Shown: positions 17,855-24,850 of the stretch, one piece after another
Layout of the letters: each line of letters starts with the position of its first letter
How positions within the stretch are numbered: the first letter of the stretch is position 1
Made by a program: the position numbers and the translations under genes
Assembly: GCA_964496575.1 (NCBI GenBank)
Contig: CAZCAC010000039.1
Location: 1-64,000 of the forward strand
Origin: CAZCAC01 sp964496575
GTDB lineage: Bacteria > Planctomycetota > UBA1135 > GCA-002686595
Reading direction: 5' to 3'
Length of the DNA stretch: 64,000 nt
Notes under the pieces: model-generated
The model's input: the letters and a program-made list of their open reading frames with translations, nothing else
What the model was told of the DNA's origin: nothing
Database searches by the model: none

Positions 17855-18177
17855 CGCTTGAGCCGGAAGCTAACCTTCCGGATTCGTTCTTCACCAAGCC
17901 GTCGATTGGCTTCCTGCCGGTACTGTTCGGCGGTGAAGTTCTGCAGTTCGTGGAGGTGTACGGAGGACTCGACTTCCACGGTCAGGTCTCCGAAGTGTAG
18001 GCGTACTGGTCTGGCGTGTCTGGCCGCGCGTTCGCCGAGGGCGTCGTTCCAGGCCTGGTAGACCCTGGCGTTCCTCAGGCGTCCGCCCAGGCCACTGTCG
18101 CGGAGATAGCGCCTCATAGCGTCGCGGAGCGGCACCGGGCCGCGGCGAATATCGCGCTCCTCCGCCACGACCATCAC
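17851..18177 (-). CDS. DciA-like protein (DUF721), probable helicase loader
   Basis: The 108-residue protein fits the DUF721/DciA family: a basic N-terminus, then VYQAWNDALGERAARHARPVRLHFGDLTVEVES and a KH-like fold ending in basic residues. DciA is the ancestral loader of the replicative DnaB helicase at the origin. Placement between dnaN and gyrB, next to dnaA and the putative origin, fits that role. It overlaps dnaN (GTGATG at its start) and gyrB by four bases each. recF, often in this slot, is absent. Confidence 0.78.
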   Translation of the reverse strand: MMVVAEERDIRRGPVPLRDAMRRYLRDSGLGGRLRNARVYQAWNDALGERAARHARPVRLHFGDLTVEVESSVHLHELQNFTAEQYRQEANRRLGEERIRKVSFRLKR

Positions 18178-19274
18178 GTGTCGATCGTGATTGGCATCAC
18201 GACGTAGACGTGGTTATCACCCAGGCAGAACTTGCCGGGGCTGGAGCGGTCGTTGAATTCCAGGCGGATCGAGTCCGTCTCGCAGTGCTTGATCCCATCG
18301 AGAACGTAGTCGGGATTGAAGGCGATCGCCGAGTCCTTCCCGGAGTACTCGACCTCCATGTGCGCCGTGGCTTCCCCCCGGCCAGCGGAGCGCCCGAAGA
18401 GCTCGAGCTCCCCTCGAGACAGCTTGAGTTTCACCGCTCGGGCCTCTTCTCCGGTGACGTTGGCCACCAGGCGCAGCTTCCGGCCCAGCATCTCGGTATT
18501 GGCCTCCATCGTGTTCTGGGTCGAGGCGGGGACCACTGCGTCGTACTTGGGGTACTCACCATCGATCAGCCTGGCGAACACCTCCGCCGTGCTGGTCTTC
18601 ATCCCCATCTGATTCTCCCGGAAGTGGAGCTCGACGTTCTCCAGCGGGTCCGTGATGACCCGGCAGAAGAGCTGAACTCCCTTGGTCGGCACGATCGAGG
18701 GGCTGATGTCGTCGTCGACGCCTTCCACGACCGAGCTGGACAGGGCCAGCCGGCGCCCGTCGGTGGCGATCATCTGCAGCTGGTTCTCGGCCACGGTGAT
18801 CATCACCCCGTGCATCGCATACCGCCCCGCTTCCCGGGCCGCGGCAAAGGCGGTGTTCCCGACGAGCTTGGTGAAGGTCCCTCCCTGTACGGAGAGGGTC
18901 CCGTCATCGTCGAAGCGAGAGAGGACCGGGAACTCGTCGGGATCGATCGTCACCAGTTCGCAGGAGTCCGCTCCACCACGGATGGTGCAGGTCCCCTCTT
19001 CGGTCTCGAAGGTCACCGTCTCGCTGGAGAGATCGCGGATGAAATCGAGGGTGACGCGGGCGGGAATGACACTCAATCCCGGCTCACTGACCTTCACGTC
19101 GGTGATCGAGTACCGGACACCGACTTCGAGGTCCGTGCCGACGAGTTCGAGGGCATCGTCCGTCGCGACGAAGCAGACATTCTCCAGCACGGGCTTGGGG
19201 CTCCGGGCCGGGATCACGTTGTTGACGATCGACAACCCTTCGCGCAGTTTCTCGCGATCACAGAGGATCTTCAT
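18174..19274 (-). CDS. dnaN: DNA polymerase III beta subunit (sliding clamp)
   Basis: This is the ring-shaped processivity clamp of the replicative polymerase. The N-terminus MKILCDREKLREGLSIVNNV and segments such as TDLEVGVRY, IPARVTLDFIRDL and DGRRLALSS are characteristic, and three similar clamp domains span the 366 residues. I chose ATG 19274 rather than an upstream start at 19310 because MKI is the conserved clamp start. The gene heads the dnaN-dciA-gyrB operon and lies next to the putative origin. Confidence 0.93.
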   Translation of the reverse strand: MKILCDREKLREGLSIVNNVIPARSPKPVLENVCFVATDDALELVGTDLEVGVRYSITDVKVSEPGLSVIPARVTLDFIRDLSSETVTFETEEGTCTIRGGADSCELVTIDPDEFPVLSRFDDDGTLSVQGGTFTKLVGNTAFAAAREAGRYAMHGVMITVAENQLQMIATDGRRLALSSSVVEGVDDDISPSIVPTKGVQLFCRVITDPLENVELHFRENQMGMKTSTAEVFARLIDGEYPKYDAVVPASTQNTMEANTEMLGRKLRLVANVTGEEARAVKLKLSRGELELFGRSAGRGEATAHMEVEYSGKDSAIAFNPDYVLDGIKHCETDSIRLEFNDRSSPGKFCLGDNHVYVVMPITIDT

Positions 19275-19350
19275 GGGGGTTTCGTGCCTTCCGGGGTTTC
19301 TTGAGGACACCGCGGGGTTTCTCGAGGACGCGGGTCTTCCTCTCCACCAG

Positions 19351-19376
19351 GGTTAAAAGAACAGTCTTCTTAATAA
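19351..19376. other. AT-rich stretch, candidate DNA unwinding element
   Basis: GGTTAAAAGAACAGTCTTCT followed by TAATAA is the most AT-rich piece in an otherwise GC-rich region, about 80 bases upstream of the dnaN start. Such a stretch next to DnaA boxes is where the duplex first melts at many origins. It could equally be the dnaN promoter. Confidence 0.4.
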
Positions 19377-19567
19377 GGGGGGTCGCAAATTGTGGAGGGT
19401 CACAGGGTCGACGGCCGCAAGGTACTTGCGATTCGGAGCTTGCGGTCGAGCGAGTGGTGTTGGCGAAAGAGACCCGTCGGTGGAGAAGTGGGCAGTGGAG
19501 GGTAGGTTCTACACGTCTGTCCAGAACGCTCGGAACCTGCCTCCGAGGACGGTGGAAACCGGCTCCA

Positions 19568-19631
19568 CTATCCACGCTCGTCGGGGTTGTATGCACAGCC
19601 TGCCAAAGAGGTTTTCCACGGGTTGTCCAGA
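19568..19631 (+). promoter_or_regulatory. Cluster of three weak DnaA boxes
   Basis: CTATCCACG (19568-19576), TTTTCCACG (19612-19620) and TTGTCCAGA (19623-19631) each differ from TTATCCACA at two positions and share the same orientation. The last two are spaced 11 bases apart. Weak boxes near a strong one are typical of origins. Confidence 0.4.
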
Positions 19632-19801
19632 GCCCGGGAGGTCCCGCGGACGCTGGGAGAGACCCCTCCGGGAGCCTCCCGGAGGTCCCCCATAGAGTAG
19701 GCGAAACGCCCCTGGAAGTACATCGGGGGACGCTCACAGATGGCCCGTGAAACGAGCCGTGAGACCGCGACGAACGCGGCCGGCAGCCCTCTGGGGCGAA
19801 G

Positions 19802-19810
19802 TTATCCACA
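19802..19810 (+). promoter_or_regulatory. Perfect DnaA box TTATCCACA
   Basis: This 9-mer matches the DnaA-box consensus exactly and lies 115 bases beyond the end of the dnaA coding region. It is the only perfect copy that I found in the intergenic region. Confidence 0.65.
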
Positions 19811-19925
19811 CGGGGCGAATCGCCACTCTCGCGGCGTCGTCCGGGAGGCGGGACGGCCCTCCCCCGGGAAGCGCTGCTCCCGCGGGCGGAACGAGGTACG
19901 GGCCGCCGGAAGAGGGGGGCGCTGC

Positions 19926-21491
19926 TCAGAGAGGAGCCCCCTGGAGTTCACCCAGGAAGTCGGCCAGGAGCCTCTTCAGGGTCGGATCCTTGTCGATCAG
20001 CTTGGTGATCTTGTCGACCGCGTAGAGCACGGTCGAGTGGTCCCTGCCGCCGAAGAAGCCCCCGATCTCCTCCAGGGAGTGTCTGGTTATCCGACGGGCC
20101 AGGAACATGGCGACCTGCCGCGGGAAGGCGATCTGGTTGGAGCGCTTCTTGGACTGCAGATCGGAGAGCTTGACCGCGTAGTGGTTGGTCACCACCTGGA
20201 TGATGTCATCCATCGACGGCTGACCGCGGCGCTTGATGAAGATGTCGCTGAGGACTTCACGGGCGAAGTCGGCGGTGATCGCCTGCCCGGTGACGTTGGA
20301 GAAGCTGTAGAGCTTGTTGACCGCGCCCTCGAGCTCCCGGATGTTGGTATCCACCCGCTCGGCGATGATCTGGGCCACGCCGTCGGGCAGCTCGTTGCCA
20401 CGCTCACGACCCTTGCGCTTGAGGATGGCCATGCGCGTCTCGTAGCAGGGCGGCTCGATCTCCGTCACGAGCCCCCACTTGAATCGAGAGACGAGCCGGT
20501 CTTGCAGGGTGGGGATCTCCTTGGGCGGAGAATCGGAAGAGAGGACGATCTGCTTGCCGGCGTTGTAGAGGGAGTTGAAGGTGTGGAAGAACTCCTCCTG
20601 GGTCCGTTCCTTGTTGGCCAGCAAGTGGATGTCATCGACGACCAGGACGTCGACGTTGCGGTACTTCGTACGGAACTTCTGCAAGTCCCCGTTCTCCAGC
20701 GCGCTGATGAAGTGGTTGACGAACGTCTCGCAGGAGAGGAAGAGAATCCGGATGTCCTGCCAGTTCTCCAGCAACGCGAAGCAGATCGACTGCAAGAGGT
20801 GGGTCTTGCCGAGGCCGACGTTGCCGTGCAGGAACAACGGGTTGTAGGCGTTGCCCGGGGTCTCGGCGGTGCCGAGTGACACGGCGTGACTGAAGCGGTT
20901 GCACGGACCGACGACGAAGTTCTCGAAGGTGTACTTGGGGTTCAGCCCGATGTCGCTTCCGCGCACTAGGCCGTCACTGGTCAGATCGCTCAGACCGCGA
21001 GAGGAGGTGAGGAAGCGGGGACGCCCGTTGTTCCCCCTGCCGTCGGTCTCCGCATCGGTCTCCGCTTCGCCCGTACCATTGCCCATTCCTCGAGCGCCTC
21101 TGGGGCTCTCCCCGTCGCGCTCCTCGTCGGCGCCATTGGTCGAAGCCGCGATGGTCAACTCGGGATCGACGCGGAACTCCAGCCGCAGGTTCTTCTGCAG
21201 CACGTGCGCGATCGAGTCCTCGATCACCTTGCTGTAGTAGTTGCGCAGCCAGTCGCGCGAGAAGCCGTTCTGGACGGCGATGCAGAGCGAGTCGTCCTCG
21301 ATCGAGACGAGGTCGGCTCGACGGAACCAGGTCTCGTACTGCTCCGGCTGCACCCTCTCCCGGATCGACGACCGGAGGCGGCTCCAGACGGCGGAGAGCT
21401 GCGCAGCTTCGGCACCGGACGGGGCCGCGGGCTTGTCGACAGCTTCCAGGTCCTCTGACGCTGGTGTGTGTTCGGCCTCGGTATCGGGCAT
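19926..21491 (-). CDS. dnaA: Chromosomal replication initiator DnaA
   Basis: DnaA binds DnaA boxes, melts the origin and recruits helicase. Domain I is visible (about 35-110, VQPEQYETWFRRAD), followed by a Gly/Asp-rich linker. The AAA+ domain has Walker A HGNVGLGKTHLLQS (about residue 222), Walker B LVVDDIHLL and sensor region SSDSPPKEIPTLQDRL. Domain IV ends with the DNA-binding signature FFGGRDHSTVLYAVDKI. I chose ATG 21491 (521 residues); an upstream start at 21722 would add 77 low-complexity residues unlike DnaA. The gene reads toward the putative oriC. Confidence 0.94.
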   Translation of the reverse strand: MPDTEAEHTPASEDLEAVDKPAAPSGAEAAQLSAVWSRLRSSIRERVQPEQYETWFRRADLVSIEDDSLCIAVQNGFSRDWLRNYYSKVIEDSIAHVLQKNLRLEFRVDPELTIAASTNGADEERDGESPRGARGMGNGTGEAETDAETDGRGNNGRPRFLTSSRGLSDLTSDGLVRGSDIGLNPKYTFENFVVGPCNRFSHAVSLGTAETPGNAYNPLFLHGNVGLGKTHLLQSICFALLENWQDIRILFLSCETFVNHFISALENGDLQKFRTKYRNVDVLVVDDIHLLANKERTQEEFFHTFNSLYNAGKQIVLSSDSPPKEIPTLQDRLVSRFKWGLVTEIEPPCYETRMAILKRKGRERGNELPDGVAQIIAERVDTNIRELEGAVNKLYSFSNVTGQAITADFAREVLSDIFIKRRGQPSMDDIIQVVTNHYAVKLSDLQSKKRSNQIAFPRQVAMFLARRITRHSLEEIGGFFGGRDHSTVLYAVDKITKLIDKDPTLKRLLADFLGELQGAPL

Positions 21492-22063
21492 GCTCACTTG
21501 AACCTGGGACGCGGTAGCATCAGTCGGCTGGAGAGACGGGAACGACGAAGAGATGAGGAACTGCCCTCGATCGATGGAGGGCTGCACGGACGGACCAATG
21601 CCGAGGGAGAGACACGAAGGAGAACAAGAGCCGATCGAATGGGGTAGACGCCGTAGCTTCCGCGGATGACTGTCACCGGACGGACCCGCCTCGCTGACCG
21701 AGCTTCCCGCGCCGATGGCCAACCAGGGGTTCGGCGCGGGACGACTAATCTGGCGCTGGCGCTGAAGCGGCCTCTCGTGGGCGACGTCCTTCTCGCATTC
21801 TCATGAGCAACCCGCTCAGCCATCCGCGGCCACGGAGTGACGAGCACGGTGATGGCGGGCGAAGGAGGTGACGCGCTGGAAACCGAGAGGACATGAATGG
21901 TGGGCCGAGGGGCGCGCTGGAGAAGCCGGTGCAAGAAGCCGATGGCCGGTTGCGGTGAGGTCTCGGGCTACGGGGACATTAGAAACGCACCCCCTCGATC
22001 GGTCAACGAAAGCGCGCCAAACTCTTGGCGTGCTGTTCGCAAACGAGAAGCGGCGCGGGTCGC
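21492..22063. other. 572-base intergenic region upstream of dnaA
   Basis: No convincing gene is present on either strand; rpmH and rnpA, which often lie upstream of dnaA, are not found. The stretch must hold the dnaA promoter but I could not identify hexamers with confidence. A plus-strand AAGGAGGTGA (21861-21870) equals a perfect anti-16S match but precedes no good reading frame. Confidence 0.5.
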
Positions 22064-23218
22064 TCACGCGCGCCGCAAAGTTCTCCGCAAAGTTTCCACA
22101 GCGATGTGGATATCTTCGAGCGTCGTGTCGCGGCCCAACGACAGGCGCAAGCCACGACGCGCTTCGTTTACGGAGAACCCCATCGCCTGCAGTACGTGCG
22201 ACGGTTCCAGCGCACCGCTCGAGCACGCCGAGCCGACACTCGCCGCGACTCCCTCGAGGTCGAGACGGGCGACGATGGCGTGACCGTCCACACCGTCGAG
22301 AAGGAGCGTCAGGGTGTTGGGCAAGCGGTCGAGAGCATCGTGCGGCGGGCCGCACAGGCGTATTCCCGAATGCAAGCTCGAGAGCCCGCTCCACAACTCG
22401 TCGAGCAATTCCCGCAAACGAGTCGCGCACTCCTCGCGTTCTCCCACCGCGAGCTCCACCGCGAGGGCGGCGGCACCGATCGCCGGCACGTTCTCCGTCC
22501 CGGCTCGCCATCCCGATTCCTGGTCCCCACCGAAGAGGAGTGGAGCCGCGCCGGTGCGCGCGCGCGCGCTCTGCAATACGAGGAATCCTACGCCGAGGGG
22601 ACCTCCGAGCTTGTGCGCGGAGAAGCTGGCCAGGTCGACCCCCCACTCGGAGAGCTCGAGGGGCACTCGTCCCAGTGCCTGGACCGCATCGGTATGCCAC
22701 AGGGGGCGGTTCGCTCCCCCGCGCTCCAGGGCCACCCCGATCCGCGCCATCGGCATCACCGTGCCGACCTCGTTGTTGGCGGTCATCACCGAGACGAGGC
22801 GGCAGTCGGGAGCCGCGGCGAGCCGCGCCACCTCCTCCACGATCACCCGTCCCTCGCGGTCCACCGCAGCGCGCGCGACCGCAACTCCGCGTCGCTCCAG
22901 TGCTTCCGCCGCCTGGCGCACCGAGGAGTGCTCGACGGCGCTGATCAAGAGGCTCCCCTCCGACCGATCGGCGAAGACTCCGAGCAGCGCGGTATTGTTC
23001 GCCTCGGTTCCCCCGGAGGTGAAGACGACGCCGTCCTCGCGCACTCCGAGCGCACCGGCCACCCGCTCGCGCGCCTGGTCGATCACCGCCCGCGCACGAC
23101 GACCCGGCGCGTGCACGGCGGAGGGGTTGCCGAGCTCCGAGTCGAGCAGGGAGAGATAGAGCTCACGCACCTCCCGCCGGATCGGAGTGGTGCCGTTGTG
23201 ATCCAGATAGACCCTCAT
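22064..23218 (-). CDS. Cysteine desulfurase (NifS/IscS class V aminotransferase)
   Basis: This PLP enzyme takes sulfur from cysteine to feed Fe-S cluster or thiolation pathways. The N-terminus YLDHNGTTPIRREV is typical; the PLP lysine lies in SFSAHKLGGPLGVG and the catalytic loop cysteine in GSACSSGALEPSHVL, the long-loop IscS/NifS pattern. EHSSVRQAAE holds the PLP-stacking His. I chose ATG 23218 over the preceding TTG. No IscU or MnmA is adjacent; parA follows on the same strand upstream. Length (384 residues) is normal for the family. Confidence 0.92.
   Translation of the reverse strand: MRVYLDHNGTTPIRREVRELYLSLLDSELGNPSAVHAPGRRARAVIDQARERVAGALGVREDGVVFTSGGTEANNTALLGVFADRSEGSLLISAVEHSSVRQAAEALERRGVAVARAAVDREGRVIVEEVARLAAAPDCRLVSVMTANNEVGTVMPMARIGVALERGGANRPLWHTDAVQALGRVPLELSEWGVDLASFSAHKLGGPLGVGFLVLQSARARTGAAPLLFGGDQESGWRAGTENVPAIGAAALAVELAVGEREECATRLRELLDELWSGLSSLHSGIRLCGPPHDALDRLPNTLTLLLDGVDGHAIVARLDLEGVAASVGSACSSGALEPSHVLQAMGFSVNEARRGLRLSLGRDTTLEDIHIAVETLRRTLRRA
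22092..22113. promoter_or_regulatory. Inverted pair of DnaA-box-like sequences inside the desulfurase gene
   Basis: GTTTCCACA (22092-22100) and TGTGGATAT (22105-22113, reverse complement ATATCCACA, one mismatch) face each other with a 4-base spacer, near the 3' end of the coding region and about 600 bases upstream of dnaA. They may be chance in codons for Asp-Ile-His and Val-Glu-Thr, or sites for DnaA autoregulation or titration. Confidence 0.3.
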
Positions 23219-23254
23219 CAACCTTCACTCGATGAGTCGAGCGGTCGTCGCCGG

Positions 23255-24403
23255 TCAGCCGCGCGGCACCTCGAAGGCATCGGGAGGGAGCGCGGGCAAA
23301 TCCTGTGCCCTCATGATGCGCAGCTCCTCGTCGACCGCGTCGCGACGGGAGAGGATCCTCGGTGCGGGCGGATCTGGCGCGGGAGGGTCGGGCCTGACCG
23401 GCTCGGAAGCCGCGGGAGGCGGCTGCGGTTCCAGGACGACCTCGTCGATCTCACCCACTTCGGTTTCCACGGCCTCACCGTCCTCCTCGACTGGGTCCTC
23501 CAGCACGGCCGGGCTCTTCGGCACCGGGATCGGCAGCGGCTCCGGGGGCGCGGCCAGCTGGCGGGGCAGCTCGTCGACGGGGCGCGGAGGCTCGAGGTGA
23601 GCGAGCTCGGGATGGCCGTCCTCCTGAGAGATCACCTCCACCGCCAGCTTTCGGTAGTCCTGGGCGCCGTTCGATTCGGGCGCGTACTCGATGATGCTGG
23701 CGGAGAAGCTGGGCGCCTCCGCGAGCTTCACGTTGGTGCGAATCGACTGGCGGAAGACCTGACCGGGGAAGTACTTACGGATCTCGCCGAGCACCTCGCG
23801 GCCGAGGCGCAGGCGGCTGTCGTAGAGGCACGGGGCGATTCCCGTGATCTTCAGCTGCGGGTTGAGGCGACGGCGGATCAGGTTGACCACCTCGACCAGC
23901 TTGCTCATCCCCATCAAGGCGAGGAACTCGGTCTGGACGGTGATCACCACCTCGGTCGCGGCGGCGAGGGCGTTGACCGAGAGCAGGCCCAGGCTGGGTG
24001 GGCAGTCGAAGATGACGTAGTCGGCGGGCTCTCGGCCCTCGTGCTCGAGGGACGCCGAGGTCCAGTTCAGAATGGCGTCGGAGAGGAGGTTGTCGCGCCC
24101 GATGACGGCGGCCAGCTCGAGCTCGGCTCCGGAGAGGTCGATGTTGCTCGGCAGCACCGAGAGTCGCGCCATCGAGGTGGGCTTGAGCGCCTCGGTGAAG
24201 GAAGTTGCACCGTGCAGCACGGTGTACACCGACGGCAGGTTGGTGGGGACCTCGATCCCCAGGTGCAGGCTGAGGTTGGCCTGGGGGTCCATGTCCACCA
24301 GCACCACCCGGCGCCCCTGCTCCGCCAGGGCGGCGCCGAGGTTGACCGAGGTCGTGGTCTTGCCGACCCCCCCTTTCTGATTGATCACCGCGATTCGCCG
24401 CAT
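23255..24403 (-). CDS. parA: ParA-family chromosome partitioning ATPase with a proline-rich tail
   Basis: The start MRRIAVINQKGGVGKTTTSV contains the deviant Walker A motif KGGVGKTT of ParA/Soj. VDMDPQAN and YVIFDCPPSLGLLSVNAL are the next nucleotide-binding motifs. The ParA core ends near residue 260 and is followed by an unusual tail of about 120 residues rich in Pro, Glu and Ala. ParA moves ParB-parS complexes to segregate origins; parB lies 11.5 kb away on the opposite strand with parS. ATG 24403 is the conserved start. Confidence 0.9.
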   Translation of the reverse strand: MRRIAVINQKGGVGKTTTSVNLGAALAEQGRRVVLVDMDPQANLSLHLGIEVPTNLPSVYTVLHGATSFTEALKPTSMARLSVLPSNIDLSGAELELAAVIGRDNLLSDAILNWTSASLEHEGREPADYVIFDCPPSLGLLSVNALAAATEVVITVQTEFLALMGMSKLVEVVNLIRRRLNPQLKITGIAPCLYDSRLRLGREVLGEIRKYFPGQVFRQSIRTNVKLAEAPSFSASIIEYAPESNGAQDYRKLAVEVISQEDGHPELAHLEPPRPVDELPRQLAAPPEPLPIPVPKSPAVLEDPVEEDGEAVETEVGEIDEVVLEPQPPPAASEPVRPDPPAPDPPAPRILSRRDAVDEELRIMRAQDLPALPPDAFEVPRG

Positions 24404-24440
24404 GTCACCTCGAAGCGGTACCCGGCCCGCCTCAGGGGGC

Positions 24441-24480
24441 ACTATAGCGGTCGCGACCGCGAGGCCGAAGACCTTCGGCC
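24441..24480 (-). promoter_or_regulatory. Candidate parA promoter with an overlapping palindrome
   Basis: On the minus strand TATAGT (24441-24446) is a plausible -10 element about 38 bases before the parA start. The expected -35 position is covered by a perfect 8-bp inverted repeat, GGCCGAAG-AC-CTTCGGCC (24463-24480), which could be an operator for ParA or another repressor. No good -35 hexamer is visible. Confidence 0.35.
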
Positions 24481-24739
24481 CTCGCTCCTCCTCGAAAAGG
24501 CCTCCATCTGGGCCGGATCGGGCACCACCGGCGCGGCGCTCACCCCGTCGAGGAAGAGCTCGGACTCCATACCGGATGCCCTCCTCTGAAAATGGGGGTT
24601 GACGTTCTTCTCGGTATGGCTTGACAATGAAAGGGTCCTGGGCCGGCGCACACGAGAGGATCGCGCTGGACGCTCGAACGGGAATCGAACGACAGTCCCA
24701 CCGACTCGCCACTCCGCCATGCCGCGGAAGGGGATGGAA
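24481..24739. other. Intergenic region between parA and the sulfatase
   Basis: No gene is supported here. The region holds the left copy of the 46-bp direct repeat (24513-24558) and, on the plus strand, a perfect -35-like TTGACA at 24621-24626 without a clear -10 partner, which may belong to the sulfatase promoter. Confidence 0.4.
24513..24558 (+). repeat. 46-bp direct repeat, left copy
   Basis: This 46-base segment recurs at 27835-27880 in the same orientation with a single difference (A here, G there, at repeat position 15). The two copies bound the sulfatase and secreted-protein genes, 3,322 bases apart from start to start. I found no third copy in the window. Confidence 0.85.
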
Positions 24740-24850
24740 ATGAGGAATCTCGCCACGGTCTTCACTCCCTTGCTCGTTCCGGTCGCCGTCGCCGGACCTG
24801 CCCTCGGGTTCCTGAGGGCGCCTACCGACCCCCCCCCAACATCCTGGTGA
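24740..24850 (+). pseudogene. Detached signal-peptide segment of the sulfatase (frameshift)
   Basis: ATG 24740, preceded by GGAAGGGG, encodes a typical signal peptide (MRNLATVFTPLLVPVAVAGP) and then RAPTDPPPTSW before a TGA at 24848. The sulfatase continues in another frame as NILVILVDDLG, the canonical start of the mature domain. The shift falls in a run of nine C at 24829-24837; ten (or seven) C would join the frames. This is either a sequencing or assembly error or a real slippery tract. Confidence 0.65.

Larger units (their letters stand above)
19275..19925. other. oriC: Putative chromosomal replication origin (oriC) between dnaA and dnaN
   Basis: This 651-base region holds no credible gene. 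It lies between dnaA and dnaN, a common site of bacterial oriC. It contains a perfect DnaA box (TTATCCACA, 19802-19810), three weaker boxes clustered at 19568-19631, and an AT-rich stretch at 19351-19376 beside dnaN that could be the unwinding element. GC-rich inverted repeats are also visible near 19660-19690 and 19850-19880. Position and boxes are seen in the sequence; origin function is inferred. It must also carry the dnaN promoter. Confidence 0.7.

Noticed and set aside
15392..18061. Long open frame opposite gyrB
   Set aside because: Antisense shadow of gyrB and dciA without any recognisable motif.
21795..21850. tRNA-Ser-like stretch (ATGGCTGAGCGGG) on the minus strand upstream of dnaA
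   Set aside because: The D-arm-like bases are present but no T-arm, anticodon stem or acceptor pairing follows, so a tRNA fold is not possible.
21861..21870. Perfect AAGGAGGTGA ribosome-binding match on the plus strand
   Set aside because: No credible gene follows; the downstream frames are short or antisense to the desulfurase.
21492..22063. rpmH or rnpA upstream of dnaA
   Set aside because: No frame with the rpmH-type basic motif or RnpA pattern is present in this interval.
22025..24589. Long plus-strand frame opposite the desulfurase and parA
   Set aside because: Antisense shadow; the minus-strand genes have complete family motifs.
24660..24715. tRNA T-loop-like GGGAATCGAAC
   Set aside because: Only the T-loop-like bases match; the T-stem does not pair and the other arms are missing.
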